The notes beneath the pieces were generated by a model. That model saw only the letters and a list, made by a program, of their open reading frames with translations. It searched no databases and was not told the DNA's origin. Below, one piece after another: positions 24,527 through 34,713 of a stretch of DNA of 64,000 nucleotides. The position numbers and the translations under genes are program-made. The stretch covers positions 1 through 64,000 of the forward strand of contig CAVJDT010000004.1 in assembly GCA_963648435.1 (NCBI GenBank), given 5' to 3'. The first letter of the stretch is position 1. Each line of letters opens with the position of its first letter. Origin of the DNA: UMGS75 sp963648435 (lineage in GTDB: Bacteria; Bacillota_I; Bacilli_A; ML615J-28; CAG-313).

Positions 24527-26351
24527 AATCATCTATTTTTAAAACGGCCAAAAAGGCTTCTTGAGGGATTTCGACACTACCTACTTGTTTCATGCGTTTT
24601 TTACCTTCTTTTTGTTTTTCAAGTAGTTTCTTTTTTCTTGATACGTCGCCCCCATAACACTTTGCAAGGACATCTTTTCTTAAGGCAGCTATATTTTCTC
24701 TAGCAATAATCTTACCATTTATTGCGGCTTGAACAGGAATTTCAAATTGTTCACGAGGAATTAACTTTCTTAGTTTTTGAACTAAAGTTTTACCCCGGTT
24801 ATAGGCAAAATCCCGGTGGACAATGACACTTAAGGCATCAATCTTATCACCATTTAATAAAATATCCATTTTTACTAAATTAGATACCCGGTAATCGGCA
24901 AGTTCATAATCAAAGGATGCATAGCCTTTCGTTGTTGATTTAAGCCGGTCAAAGAAATCATAAACAATTTCGGTAAGTGGTAAATCATATTTTAAGACTA
25001 CTCTTGTTTCATTAATATATTCCATATCAACAAACGTTCCCCGCTTATTTTGGCATATTTCCATAACATTTCCCACAAATTCAGTAGAAACCATGATAGT
25101 CGCATGAACGTATGGCTCTTCAATATGTTTAATTTTAGTAAAATCAGGAAGTTCACTAGGGTTATCAATGGCGATGGTTTCCCCATTTGTTAGTAAAACA
25201 TGATATTCAACACTTGGAGCAGTCGCAATTAAATCAAGTTTATACTCTCTTTCTAATCTTTCTTCAATTACATCCATATGAAGGAGTCCTAAAAAACCTG
25301 TTCGAAAACCAAACCCTAAAGCTTGGGAGGTCTCTGGTTCAAATACTAGGGCCGCATCATTCAATTTTAATTTTTCAAGGGCATCTTTTAAATCATCATA
25401 ACGATTAGCCTCAACCGGATATAAGCCACAAAAAACCATAGAATTTAGTTGGCGATATCCAGGCATGGCCTCGCTTGATTCTTGTTCAAGGGTAGTAACC
25501 GTATCCCCAACTCGAACATCCTTTACATCTTTAATGCTTGCACTAATCCAACCAACATCACCGGCACTTAAATAATCTTTTTTCTTTTCTTTTGGAGTGT
25601 TAACACCACATTCTAAAACTTCATATACGGCACCTGTTGCCATCATTTTGATGTGGTCACCTTTTTTTATAACCCCATGAAAAACTCTAATCGAAGGAAT
25701 TACCCCACGATATGGGTCATAAAAAGAATCAAAAATTAAAGCTTGAACTGGGTCTTCAGGGTTACCAGATGGAGCTGGAACTTTTGCGACAATTTGTTCA
25801 AGCAATTCATCAATGCCAATTCCTTCTTTCGCACTAGCTAAAACCGCATCACTTGCATCTAAGCCAATGACATCTTCAATTTCTCTTTTTACTTCTTCTG
25901 GATTCGCTGATGGCAAATCAATTTTATTAATGAGCGGTAATATTTCAAGGTCATTATCAATTGCTAGATAAACATTAGCTAAAGTTTGAGCTTCAATTCC
26001 TTGAGCCGCATCAACTACTAAAACGGCACCTTCACATGAGGCGAGTGATCTTGATACTTCATATGTAAAATCAACATGCCCAGGAGTATCTATTAAATGG
26101 AATAAATATGTATTTCCATTCTTAGCGTGATATTCAAGTTCCACCGCATTAAGCTTAATGGTAATTCCCCGTTCACGCTCTAAGTCCATGTTATCTAAAA
26201 GTTGATCACGCATTTCCCTTAAATCTACAGTTTTAGTCTTTTCCAAAATTCGATCAGCTAAAGTGCTCTTTCCATGGTCAATATGAGCAATGATTGAGAA
26301 ATTACGAATATATTTTTGACGTTCTTTTAAAGCTTGGTAATCAATGCTCAT
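24525..26351 (-). CDS. lepA: Elongation factor 4
   Basis: A 608-aa translational GTPase that promotes back-translocation or aids initiation and ribosome assembly. G1 AHIDHGKSTLADR, G2 RERGITIK, G3 DTPGHVDF and G4 NKIDLP are all in the first 140 residues. LepA-specific C-terminal text includes KVDILLNGDKIDALS-like KMDILLNGDKIDALS and a final GSVEIPQEAFLAVLK. RBS GGAGGG lies 4-5 bases before the ATG. It follows a small membrane protein by 19 bases. Confidence 0.97.
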   Translation of the reverse strand: MSIDYQALKERQKYIRNFSIIAHIDHGKSTLADRILEKTKTVDLREMRDQLLDNMDLERERGITIKLNAVELEYHAKNGNTYLFHLIDTPGHVDFTYEVSRSLASCEGAVLVVDAAQGIEAQTLANVYLAIDNDLEILPLINKIDLPSANPEEVKREIEDVIGLDASDAVLASAKEGIGIDELLEQIVAKVPAPSGNPEDPVQALIFDSFYDPYRGVIPSIRVFHGVIKKGDHIKMMATGAVYEVLECGVNTPKEKKKDYLSAGDVGWISASIKDVKDVRVGDTVTTLEQESSEAMPGYRQLNSMVFCGLYPVEANRYDDLKDALEKLKLNDAALVFEPETSQALGFGFRTGFLGLLHMDVIEERLEREYKLDLIATAPSVEYHVLLTNGETIAIDNPSELPDFTKIKHIEEPYVHATIMVSTEFVGNVMEICQNKRGTFVDMEYINETRVVLKYDLPLTEIVYDFFDRLKSTTKGYASFDYELADYRVSNLVKMDILLNGDKIDALSVIVHRDFAYNRGKTLVQKLRKLIPREQFEIPVQAAINGKIIARENIAALRKDVLAKCYGGDVSRKKKLLEKQKEGKKRMKQVGSVEIPQEAFLAVLKIDD

Positions 26352-26370
26352 AAAGCCCTCCTTCTACATA

Positions 26371-26688
26371 TTATTCTTCTTTATTTTCTTCATTATTTGA
26401 TTTTTTAAATTTGATATAATGTAAAATATACATTGTTGTATAGGCAATTGATACTAAAATGATTAAACAATAACATATTGTTACGATAATTGAACTAGCC
26501 TTAAAACCAATTGAAATTAAATTATAAAGACTTACTCCTAATAAAAGTAACGTAATTATTACATTAGTAATCAAGTCTCCAGCTTTTTTAGTTTTAATTT
26601 CAGAAACTAATAAACCAATCGAAATGATAAGAATAATAATTCCTAAAGCTTCATTCATACCAAATTGAACATTTGTTAAACTTAACAT
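26371..26688 (-). CDS. Small membrane protein of unknown function
   Basis: A 105-aa protein with three hydrophobic helices (about 14-30, 40-60, 66-93) and a charged tail ending NNEENKEE. I recognise no family. RBS AAAGGA precedes the ATG and a good promoter lies upstream; it is co-transcribed with lepA. Confidence 0.75.
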   Translation of the reverse strand: MLSLTNVQFGMNEALGIIILIISIGLLVSEIKTKKAGDLITNVIITLLLLGVSLYNLISIGFKASSIIVTICYCLIILVSIAYTTMYILHYIKFKKSNNEENKEE

Positions 26689-26743
26689 ATCTCGTTTTCC
26701 TTTCTAAAGCTTTTTGCTTCATTATTTTTTGTTACAACCAATA

Positions 26744-26772
26744 ATTATACATTATTTTTGATTTTTTTGCAA
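26744..26772 (-). promoter_or_regulatory. Promoter of the small membrane protein-lepA operon
   Basis: On the - strand: TTGCAA (26772-26767), 17 bases, TATAAT (26749-26744). Confidence 0.85.
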
Positions 26773-26776
26773 GAAC

Positions 26777-27112
26777 TTAGAAATCTAAGTTGTAACTATT
26801 GTCAGTTAAATTAAGATACTCGGTTTCAACATGATATGTTTTTTCTAAATAATCCATAATCTGTTTATTATAAATATTTGTATAAACAATTTTTCTAACA
26901 TTTAAAGTAATAACTAATTCTTCTAAATGAACTGCCGTACTTGAAACTAAACCATTTTTAAGAATTATTTGAAAAGGAACTATTAAATCTACATCTTCAT
27001 TTATCGTTTTAACATTACACATTTTATTAATAATCATCATTCGCTTACTAAATTTACTGTTTTTCACAAAGTTTTGTAATTGTTTATCCATATTACCAAT
27101 AATTAAAATCAT
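26777..27112 (-). CDS. Unknown 111-aa cytosolic protein
   Basis: No family recognised. It starts MILIIGNMDKQLQNF and appears to alternate strands and helices, with no export signal. ATG 27112 is chosen because GGGGTGAT lies just upstream; a longer frame to 27172 would run into the divergent promoter. It stops 5 bases before the -35 of the lepA operon promoter. It is divergent from the gene at 27216. Confidence 0.6.
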   Translation of the reverse strand: MILIIGNMDKQLQNFVKNSKFSKRMMIINKMCNVKTINEDVDLIVPFQIILKNGLVSSTAVHLEELVITLNVRKIVYTNIYNKQIMDYLEKTYHVETEYLNLTDNSYNLDF

Positions 27113-27166
27113 TATTATCACCCCTATATAATATGCAAGTTTTAATAAATTGTTTAAGCCAATGCC

Positions 27167-27195
27167 TTGCAAAAAATAAAAAGATAAGATAAAAT
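27167..27195 (+). promoter_or_regulatory. Promoter of the unknown membrane-anchored gene
   Basis: TTGCAA (27167-27172), 17 bases, TAAAAT (27190-27195). Confidence 0.75.
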
Positions 27196-27215
27196 ATTGA
27201 AAAAGGAGTAATTAT

Positions 27216-27734
27216 ATGCCATATATTTTAATTATTGTGGGAATCATGATTCTCATATTTATTACAATTAGTATCATTAAACCAATTAAACATAAAAATA
27301 GTTTTGAATCATCTTTAAAGGAATTTTTAGAAAGCAATTATCATGAGCACTTCAAACTTCAAAAAAGTAATAATTCTTTATATAATTATGAACTAGAAAT
27401 ATATGATCACAAATTTGTCTTAAAAACTATTTCAATTCCAAGTTATGCAGAAGTGCAAATCAATAACAAAGTTACTTGGGAAATTAAATATGGAGCAGGA
27501 GCAACCCCAGGCCGTGCACAGCCCAATAAAAAATACTTATCAGGTATCGCTGGCTTTATGAATTATCAAAATAATGAGGCTTTAAAAGTTGTAGTTTTAA
27601 TTCCTGAAAGTAAACAAACCGTAATGTACATTAATGAATGTGAAATCATTTTAGTAACACCTATGACAAATGTTTATGGAATTAGAATCATGAACTGTAA
27701 TGATTTTACCCTTTTTAAAGATTTGAAAAAATAA
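27216..27734 (+). CDS. Unknown membrane-anchored protein
   Basis: A 172-aa protein with one N-terminal hydrophobic helix (about 3-22) and a probably extracytoplasmic or cytoplasmic globular rest containing WEIKYGAGATPGRAQPNKK. Not recognised. It is one of few + strand genes in this arm. RBS AAAGGAG lies 7 bases before the ATG. It has its own promoter and a shared terminator with the convergent gene. Confidence 0.75.
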   Translation: MPYILIIVGIMILIFITISIIKPIKHKNSFESSLKEFLESNYHEHFKLQKSNNSLYNYELEIYDHKFVLKTISIPSYAEVQINNKVTWEIKYGAGATPGRAQPNKKYLSGIAGFMNYQNNEALKVVVLIPESKQTVMYINECEIILVTPMTNVYGIRIMNCNDFTLFKDLKK

Positions 27735-27738
27735 CTTA

Positions 27739-27770
27739 AAAAAACAAGCAAATATATTTTTGCTTGTTTT
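27739..27770. terminator. Bidirectional terminator
   Basis: AAAACAAGCAAA (27741-27752) pairs with TTTTGCTTGTTTT (27758-27770). It is flanked by A-runs on the left and T-runs on the right, so it can stop both convergent transcripts. Confidence 0.8.
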
Positions 27771-29022
27771 AATTTTTTTCAATTTCAACTTTAACATTTT
27801 CAACCCGCATTTTATCAACTTCCATAATTGTAACTTTAACATTGGCGAAAGTGAAAGTTTCACCAACTTCGGGGAACTTTTCTAAAATGTCAGTACACCA
27901 ACCCCCAACTGTGGTATATTCAGCTTCAAAATCACGATCATCATAATTAATTAACTCAAAAAAGTCATAAATATTCATATCGCCATCAACTTTATAGGTG
28001 TGATCATCTAATTGCTCATAATCAAGGACAACTTCATCCATTTCATCAAAAACATCACCGATTAATTCTTCAATAATATCTTCGGCAGTTAAAATACCCA
28101 TAACTCCGCCAAATTCATCAATGACAATGGCAATATGTAAATGGTTTTTCTTGAGTTCCGTTAAGATATTAGAGATTGATTTAGTTTTGTGAACAAAATA
28201 TGGTTTTGAAAGCATTGAGCGAATGTCAATAGGTTCATTTGATAATACTTTTTTAATAAGTTCAGTTGTATTTAAGATTCCAATAACATTATCAATGGTA
28301 TCTTCATAGACTGGTACTCGTGAATATTTGTAAATTAACTCATCATTTAAAATTTCTTCCGTGGAATCATCGATATTAATAGCGAAAACATCAACACGAG
28401 GAATCATTATTTCATGAGCTGTAACATCACAAAAGTCAATCGCTGACTTAATTAGTTCGGCATCATCTTGGTCAATGACACCTTCTTCTTCAAGTTCTTC
28501 CGCAATCGTAATTAACTCTTCATCGGTTGCGGTGGGAAGAGATTCTTCTTCCTTATAATTTCTAAGTAAAAAGGAAACAACCTTATTAATGATAAAACTC
28601 AAAGGGTAGAAAATTACTTTAAAGAATTTGAAAATCTTTGTATATAAAAGTGACAATCTATAGGCATATTTCGTACCAAAGGTTTTAGGTAAAATTTCAC
28701 CAAAGATTAAAACTACTGAAGTTAGAATAACCGTTGATAAAATCGGGCCTAACTCTTCTCCAAAGTGTTTAACGGCGATAAGCGTACCAAGTGATGAAAT
28801 TAAAATATTAACTAAATTATTTCCAACTAGTACGGTTGAAAGTAAAATTGGATAATTATCAATAATTGAGATAGCATCAAGAGCATTTTTATTGTTTTCA
28901 GATTCTTTTTTTAATCTTATTTTACTAGCCGTTGAATAAGCTATTTCGCAAGATGAAAAGAAAGCGGAAAAGACTACTAAAATGGCAATCGCAATAATCA
29001 TTATAATCTCATATGATTTCAT
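27769..29022 (-). CDS. CNNM/CBS-domain membrane protein (CorC/HlyC family), full length
   Basis: A 417-aa transporter-like protein. CNNM (DUF21) membrane domain about 1-190, with FFSSCEIAYSTASKIRLKK. Two CBS domains about 200-335, with IMIPRVDVFAI and HIAIVIDEFGGVMGILTAEDIIEEL. A C-terminal CorC_HlyC domain about 340-417. Relatives handle Mg2+ or Na+ efflux. It is the second of two adjacent paralogues; its start shares TAATG with the first one's stop. Confidence 0.88.
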   Translation of the reverse strand: MKSYEIIMIIAIAILVVFSAFFSSCEIAYSTASKIRLKKESENNKNALDAISIIDNYPILLSTVLVGNNLVNILISSLGTLIAVKHFGEELGPILSTVILTSVVLIFGEILPKTFGTKYAYRLSLLYTKIFKFFKVIFYPLSFIINKVVSFLLRNYKEEESLPTATDEELITIAEELEEEGVIDQDDAELIKSAIDFCDVTAHEIMIPRVDVFAINIDDSTEEILNDELIYKYSRVPVYEDTIDNVIGILNTTELIKKVLSNEPIDIRSMLSKPYFVHKTKSISNILTELKKNHLHIAIVIDEFGGVMGILTAEDIIEELIGDVFDEMDEVVLDYEQLDDHTYKVDGDMNIYDFFELINYDDRDFEAEYTTVGGWCTDILEKFPEVGETFTFANVKVTIMEVDKMRVENVKVEIEKN

Positions 29023-30080
29023 TACTTAGCACCTCCTTTTTGAGGGGCTTCTTCTTCAAGTTCACCAACAAGTTCTTCTAAAACATCTTCAAGCGTAACA
29101 ACACCAACAATTTTATTTTCACTATTTCTAACAATAGCTAAATGCTTCTTTTGTTGTTTAAAGATATCAACCATATCATCAAGTTTACAGTTATCTTGAA
29201 CAAAGAAAGGTTCAGATATTGCGGTTTTAATAGAGAAATTTTTATTTTTCATTACGCTTTTTAAGAATTTACGAACATGAAAAATTCCAATAACATTATC
29301 AATGGTACCATCATATACCGGAATTCTTGAAAATTCAATATTTTTTAAGTAATTCATTAATTCTCGCTTTGAAGTTTTCTTAATATCAATTGCAACAACT
29401 TTATCAATTGGGGTTAAAACATCTTTAACGGTAATATCACCAAAATCAACAGCTGCTTGAATAATATCACTTTCTTCTTCATCAATTCCCCCTTCTTCCT
29501 CAACTGTTTCAACAATGCCTTGAAATTCATCTTCAGTCATAGTGTTTTGATTATCATCTACCTTACAAATTTTTTTAATAGCTTTAAGTAAGAGATTTAG
29601 TAAAAACATGATTGGGAAAAATAGAATGTGGAAAAACACTAAAGGATAGCATAAGAAAAGAATAAATTTATCAGCTTTTTCTTTAGCCATATTTTTAGGA
29701 ATTACTTCTCCAAAAAATAAGATAAGTAAAGTCATAACAATCGTCGAGATAGTTGATGCTAAACTATCATTACCTTGAAATATTACTAAAAATACGATGG
29801 TTGCAAGTGATGAAGCTAAAATATTAACGATATTATTACCTATTAATAATGTAATAATTGAACGATCATACATATTAATTAGTTTCATTGCGAGTTTCGC
29901 AGATTTACTTCCATTTTCAGCTTTAACTTTAATACGAACCCGGTTACAACAAGTAAGGGAAGTTTCGGTAGCACTAAAGAAAGCCGAAAGAATTATTAAT
30001 ACTACAATTAAGGCACTAAAACTATAGACCTTAGTTAAATTAGTTAAACTGAGATTTGGCAAAGGGACCAGCGGATCCAT
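29022..30080 (-). CDS. CNNM/CBS-domain membrane protein lacking the CorC_HlyC domain
   Basis: A 352-aa paralogue of the next gene. CNNM domain (about 20-200) contains FFSATETSLTCCNRVRIK; CBS pair about 210-340 contains VLTPIDKVVAI and HLAIVRNSENKIVGVVTLEDVLEEL. The protein stops soon after, at EEEAPQKGGAK, so the regulatory CorC_HlyC domain is missing. Paired genes may act as a heteromer; this is inference. RBS AGGAGTGAT. It follows proS by 23 bases in the same operon. Confidence 0.86.
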   Translation of the reverse strand: MDPLVPLPNLSLTNLTKVYSFSALIVVLIILSAFFSATETSLTCCNRVRIKVKAENGSKSAKLAMKLINMYDRSIITLLIGNNIVNILASSLATIVFLVIFQGNDSLASTISTIVMTLLILFFGEVIPKNMAKEKADKFILFLCYPLVFFHILFFPIMFLLNLLLKAIKKICKVDDNQNTMTEDEFQGIVETVEEEGGIDEEESDIIQAAVDFGDITVKDVLTPIDKVVAIDIKKTSKRELMNYLKNIEFSRIPVYDGTIDNVIGIFHVRKFLKSVMKNKNFSIKTAISEPFFVQDNCKLDDMVDIFKQQKKHLAIVRNSENKIVGVVTLEDVLEELVGELEEEAPQKGGAK

Positions 30081-30103
30081 TATTATATCACTCCTTAAAA
30101 TTA

Positions 30104-31810
30104 TTATCGACAGTTTTTAACAGCATTCACGACTGTTTCATAAGCCTCGTCAAGGCTATATTCTTTTTTTATCATCGTTTTACGTTCTTTAAATTCAACA
30201 ATATCATCCCCCGCAAGTCTACCTACGGTAATGATATAAGGAATACCGATTAATTCCCAATCTTTGAATTTAAAACCAGGTCGTTCATCACGATCATCTA
30301 AAATTACTTCAACTTTTGATGCTTTGAACTTTTCATAAAGTTCTGTTGCTTTACTACGCATCAACTCATCATTATAATTAATTGGCACAATAACCACATG
30401 ATAAGGGGCTACATTTAAAGGCCAACAAATGCCATGTTCATCATGATATTGTTCAATAATACTTGACATTGTTCTTGTAACACCAATGCCATAGCATCCC
30501 ATAACAATCGGCTTTAATTCGCCATTTTCATCTTGATATACACAGTTCATAGGTTTTGAATACTTTGTTCCTAGTTTAAAGATCTGTCCAACTTCAATGC
30601 CTTTTTCCATTTTTAGAGGTCTACCACAAACAGGACAGCGGTCTCCTATTGCAACTTTACGGACTTCAATAACTTCACCAATAAAATCGCGTTTGAAATT
30701 AGCATTAATAAAGTGATAGTTAGCTTCGTTTCCTCCAACCACAAAGTTTTTCATAATTGCAACTTCATCATCAACCAAAGTTTTAACATTTAAACCAATC
30801 GGACTAACAAAGCCTTCAACTGAACCTAACAATAAAATATCATCATAACTTGCAAGTACTAATTCATATTCAGCTATGTCAAGGGCATTTACAACCTTTA
30901 TTTCATTAACCTCACGATCACCCCGAACAAGCACTACGACTAGTTCATTATGGGCTAAGTCTTTATAAACAATTGATTTTACAATATCTTTAGGGGTAAG
31001 TTTTAAGAATGAACTTACTTCATCAATTGTCTTTTGATTAGGAGTATAAACTTTTTCAAGTGGTAACAAAGCTTCAGTTGTTTTATACTCATTGATTAAG
31101 GATGTGGCTTTTTCTTCATCAGCCGCATATCCACAATCACAATAAGCAATATCACTTTCTCCAATTTCACTAATCGCCATAAACTGATGAGACCCAGATC
31201 CACCAATTGCCCCAGTATCAGCTAAAACTATTTTATAATTTAAGCCAAAACGATCAAAAATTCGTTTATAGGTTTCATACATATTATGATATGAGACATC
31301 AAGACCACTTTCATCTAAATCAAATGAATAAGCATCCTTCATAATAAATTCACGACTACGCATTAAACCAAATCTAGGACGTAATTCATCACGATATTTG
31401 GTTTGAATTTGATAAATATTTAAAGGTAAGCTTTTACGTGATTTAATTTCATTACGAACTAAATCAGTAAAAATTTCTTCATGTGTTGGACCTAAACAAA
31501 ATTCACGTTCATGACGGTCTTTAAATCTAATTAGTTCGGGACCATATTTTTGCCATCTTCCTGATTCAACCCATAATTCTTTGGGCTGAATAGCTGATGA
31601 TAAAATTTCTTGGCCTCCCGCTTCATCCATTTCTTCACGGATAATTTTCTCTACTTTATAAAGAGTTCTTAAACCAAGGGGTAAATAATTATATACACCA
31701 GCAACTAGTTTTCTAATCATCCCGGCTCTAATTAGAAGAATATGGCTGGAAATTTGGGCTTCATTTGGAGCTTCCTTGAGGGTCGCTATAATCATTTTTG
31801 ATGCTTTCAT
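30104..31810 (-). CDS. proS: Prolyl-tRNA synthetase (bacterial type)
   Basis: A 568-aa class II synthetase. Motif 1 region GLRTLYKVEKIIREEMDEAG, motif 2 RHEREFCLGPTHEE, motif 3 GCYGIGVTRTMSS. Between motifs 2 and 3 lies the YbaK-like editing insertion (about 225-385) that hydrolyses Ala-tRNA(Pro). A C-terminal anticodon-binding domain follows. It has its own promoter and leads the two CNNM genes. Confidence 0.97.
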   Translation of the reverse strand: MKASKMIIATLKEAPNEAQISSHILLIRAGMIRKLVAGVYNYLPLGLRTLYKVEKIIREEMDEAGGQEILSSAIQPKELWVESGRWQKYGPELIRFKDRHEREFCLGPTHEEIFTDLVRNEIKSRKSLPLNIYQIQTKYRDELRPRFGLMRSREFIMKDAYSFDLDESGLDVSYHNMYETYKRIFDRFGLNYKIVLADTGAIGGSGSHQFMAISEIGESDIAYCDCGYAADEEKATSLINEYKTTEALLPLEKVYTPNQKTIDEVSSFLKLTPKDIVKSIVYKDLAHNELVVVLVRGDREVNEIKVVNALDIAEYELVLASYDDILLLGSVEGFVSPIGLNVKTLVDDEVAIMKNFVVGGNEANYHFINANFKRDFIGEVIEVRKVAIGDRCPVCGRPLKMEKGIEVGQIFKLGTKYSKPMNCVYQDENGELKPIVMGCYGIGVTRTMSSIIEQYHDEHGICWPLNVAPYHVVIVPINYNDELMRSKATELYEKFKASKVEVILDDRDERPGFKFKDWELIGIPYIITVGRLAGDDIVEFKERKTMIKKEYSLDEAYETVVNAVKNCR

Positions 31811-31843
31811 ATTTTTGTATCTCTTTTCTATAAATTACAAAAC

Positions 31844-31872
31844 ATTATAGCACATTTTTTCATTTTTTTCAA
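31844..31872 (-). promoter_or_regulatory. Promoter of proS
   Basis: On the - strand: TTGAAA (31872-31867), 17 bases, TATAAT (31849-31844). Confidence 0.82.
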
Positions 31873-31889
31873 CAATAAAGAAAAACCTG

Positions 31890-33221
31890 CTATTTACCAG
31901 AAATCATTAAACTTCTAACTTTAAAGGAAGGAGAAACTACACCGCTAAAGCGATCTTTAATATTACTTGCAATTTCTTCAACATCATTCATCATTTCATA
32001 GAAGTTACCACTAATTACAAATAAAGTAATCGGCTTAGTTTTTACACCATTTTCAATCATAAAGCCTAATGCTTGTAAATTGAAATCACCAGATATTGTA
32101 TTTAAACCTGCATGAAGACCATTTAGTTCAGTTATATAAATACCATTTGGCGTATGTTTAATTATTTCTTCTTCACTATAAATTCCTGGTTTTAAGTATA
32201 AGTTAGTAGGCGAAGTTGAAACACTACTCTTAATGCCGTGTTTAAAACCATTACCCGTTGAAACAGTATTAAAATAATTTGCGGTCTTCAAACTATGAAG
32301 GAAGCCTTTAAATACTCCATTTTCCACAACTGACTTCGTTTGGCAAGGAACACCTTCATCATCAAAAGGAATTTTATCAATACTTTTTTCACAAAAAGGA
32401 TCATCAATAATGGTAATATTTTCACCAAAAACTTTTTGTCCTTCTTTACCAGCTAAACTCGTAAGTTTTCGTAAGGCACTTTCACCAACAAAAATTGATG
32501 AAAACGCCGCAAGTAAATCACTAGCTGTATCATTTGAAAAAATAATAGGATATTTTTTACTTTCAATAGTCTCTGCTCCTAATGAATTAACCGCATTTTC
32601 CACAGCTTCTTTAATGATACGGTCTTTTTCAATATTATCAAATACATTATTAATGTCTTGACTAAGTCCCATTGTTACATGTGTGCCGTCTGATGCACTG
32701 AGTCCTAAAAAGGCATACATATACGAAACCGAACGCTCTAAATCAAGTCCTTTAGAGTTGACAATCCTAATTTTAACCGCATTTTCCCCATATTGACAGT
32801 ATCCCGCCGCAACAATTCTTGAATCTTTTTCTTTTGAAGTTTTTTCTAAATATTTTAAAAGTTCTACTTTTTCTTGTAAAGAATGTTCTTTATAGTCAGC
32901 TTCTTTGTTTACAACTTTAGGATATTTTTTACTACCTTCATATATAAATTCAGATTCTGTTGAAGTTAGTGATTTGGCATTTTCAATTAATGTTTTTAAT
33001 AACGCTTCAATTTCAGTTTTTTCTAAAGTTTCCGTATAAACATAGCACATTTTACCATTATATTTACCTCTTATTGACATTCCAAAAGTATTACTTGAAT
33101 TATAGTTAGAAAGTTCGCCATTAAAGACTTTAACAACATTACCTTCTTTATTTTCTGAATATAATTCAATTTCTTCAAGTCCTAGTTTTAATCCTAAATC
33201 GATTATTTCCTTATATTTCAT
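31890..33221 (-). CDS. pmbA: TldE/PmbA family metalloprotease subunit
   Basis: A 443-aa partner of TldD. TldD/TldE heterodimers degrade peptides and in some bacteria mature microcins or other modified peptides. This subunit lacks a zinc motif, as expected. Family phrases include YEGSKKYPKV near 105-120 and SVSTSPTNLYLKPG in the C-terminal half. Its ATG shares TAATG with the tldD stop. Confidence 0.92.
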   Translation of the reverse strand: MKYKEIIDLGLKLGLEEIELYSENKEGNVVKVFNGELSNYNSSNTFGMSIRGKYNGKMCYVYTETLEKTEIEALLKTLIENAKSLTSTESEFIYEGSKKYPKVVNKEADYKEHSLQEKVELLKYLEKTSKEKDSRIVAAGYCQYGENAVKIRIVNSKGLDLERSVSYMYAFLGLSASDGTHVTMGLSQDINNVFDNIEKDRIIKEAVENAVNSLGAETIESKKYPIIFSNDTASDLLAAFSSIFVGESALRKLTSLAGKEGQKVFGENITIIDDPFCEKSIDKIPFDDEGVPCQTKSVVENGVFKGFLHSLKTANYFNTVSTGNGFKHGIKSSVSTSPTNLYLKPGIYSEEEIIKHTPNGIYITELNGLHAGLNTISGDFNLQALGFMIENGVKTKPITLFVISGNFYEMMNDVEEIASNIKDRFSGVVSPSFKVRSLMISGK

Positions 33222-34621
33222 TATTTATTGCCTCCCTTTCCACCTACGGTTATATGGGATACCCTAATGGTTGGTTGACCAACATTAGTTGGTATTGACC
33301 CACTTTCAGAACCACACATGCCATGTGAACATTCAAGATTATCTGCTATCATGTCAATGTTCATTAATATTTCAAGTCCAGAACCAACTAAAGTTGCCCC
33401 TCTAACTGGTTTTGTGATTTTACCATCTTCAATTAAATAGCCTACAGCTACCGCAAAGTTAAATTCACCGGTTGCGGGGTTAACTGAGCCTCCACCCATT
33501 TTTTCAGCATATAATCCATATTTAGTATTTTTAATGATTTCATCAAAGGTACTAGTACCATTTAAAAAGTAAGTATTAGTCATCCGTGAAGTGGTTGTAT
33601 TACGGTATGATTCACGGCGTGAAGAACCAGTAATCGGGTGATTCATTATTTTAGCATTTTTCTTATCCACTAGATAAGATTTAAGAATGCCATTTTCAAT
33701 TAAAACATTGCATCTACTTGGCGTACCTTCATCATCAACATTAATTGAACCCCAAGCATTAAGGTTAGTACCATCATCTACGGCGTTTACAATATCACTA
33801 GCTATTTTTTGGCCTAATTTATTACAAAATACCGACATACCTTTTGCAACACTAGTTGCTTCAAGTCCGTGCACACAAGCTTCATGGAGAATTACTCCAC
33901 CAAAACCATTATTGATGACAACTGGAATGTCACCGCCTGGCATTTCTTCCGCATGTAACATCGTTACCGCGTCATAAGCAGCAGTCAATCCAAGATCAGC
34001 AGGATCAATTTCATCAAACATTTCCATACCTTGGTTACGGCCAAATTGAGCATAACCAGTTTGCATGTCTTTTCCATCACTTGCAATCGCTGAGCATGTT
34101 AATCTTGTATTAGCTCTTGTATCGGTTTGCCAAGTTCCATCACTTGCAAAAACAAAGATGTCTTGAAGTTTTTTAGTTATTCGCGTAATTACTTGAGTAA
34201 TTTCTTTACTATAAGTAATTGCCGCATGTGATGCTTTCGTCATAAGGCTTATTTCATAATCATTATTTTTGCTTGTATATACCTTAGGGTCAACTACTTT
34301 TTCTACTACTTTTGTTACAAAGTTTTCCACATTTGTGCATCTTTTTTCATGAAAACTTTCCGCAAGTTTAAAAGATGCTTTTTTAAGTTCATCGGCTGTA
34401 CAATTAGTAATACTAGCATTAACTTCAACCATACCTTTAATTATCCGAATAGCGGCACCTTGAACTTTCGATACATTTATTTTTGTTACTTTATCAAGGG
34501 TCATTTCATATTCTTCATACGTTGTATCTTCCATAAATACTTCAGCGAATTCACCACCCGTTGATAAGGCAATTTCAAGTATTTCTTTTCCTAATTCTTT
34601 TGTAATTCCAAAATTTTTCAT
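33221..34621 (-). CDS. tldD: TldD metalloprotease
   Basis: A 466-aa catalytic subunit. The zinc motif HEACVHGLEA (HExxxH) lies in the middle at about residue 248. The C-terminal part shows NPATGEFNFAVAVGYLIEDG and a late Cys/Gly-containing CSHGMCGSESG. RBS AAAGGATGAT precedes ATG 34621. No precursor peptide or modifying enzyme for a RiPP is seen nearby, so a general peptide-degrading role is likeliest. Confidence 0.94.
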   Translation of the reverse strand: MKNFGITKELGKEILEIALSTGGEFAEVFMEDTTYEEYEMTLDKVTKINVSKVQGAAIRIIKGMVEVNASITNCTADELKKASFKLAESFHEKRCTNVENFVTKVVEKVVDPKVYTSKNNDYEISLMTKASHAAITYSKEITQVITRITKKLQDIFVFASDGTWQTDTRANTRLTCSAIASDGKDMQTGYAQFGRNQGMEMFDEIDPADLGLTAAYDAVTMLHAEEMPGGDIPVVINNGFGGVILHEACVHGLEATSVAKGMSVFCNKLGQKIASDIVNAVDDGTNLNAWGSINVDDEGTPSRCNVLIENGILKSYLVDKKNAKIMNHPITGSSRRESYRNTTTSRMTNTYFLNGTSTFDEIIKNTKYGLYAEKMGGGSVNPATGEFNFAVAVGYLIEDGKITKPVRGATLVGSGLEILMNIDMIADNLECSHGMCGSESGSIPTNVGQPTIRVSHITVGGKGGNK

Positions 34622-34713
34622 AATATCATCCTTTCTGATATTATTTTAACAAAATTATTATATAAAAAAAAGAAAAAAGACTTATTATGGCCTTTTTTTC
34701 TTCATGAAAACGC

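Noticed and set aside
24455..24532. N-terminal extension of HemW
   Set aside because: It would read through the lepA terminator and has no RBS; HemW proteins begin at the short start.
33221..34621. TldD/TldE as part of a RiPP maturation cluster
   Set aside because: No precursor peptide, cyclase or exporter was found next to the pair.
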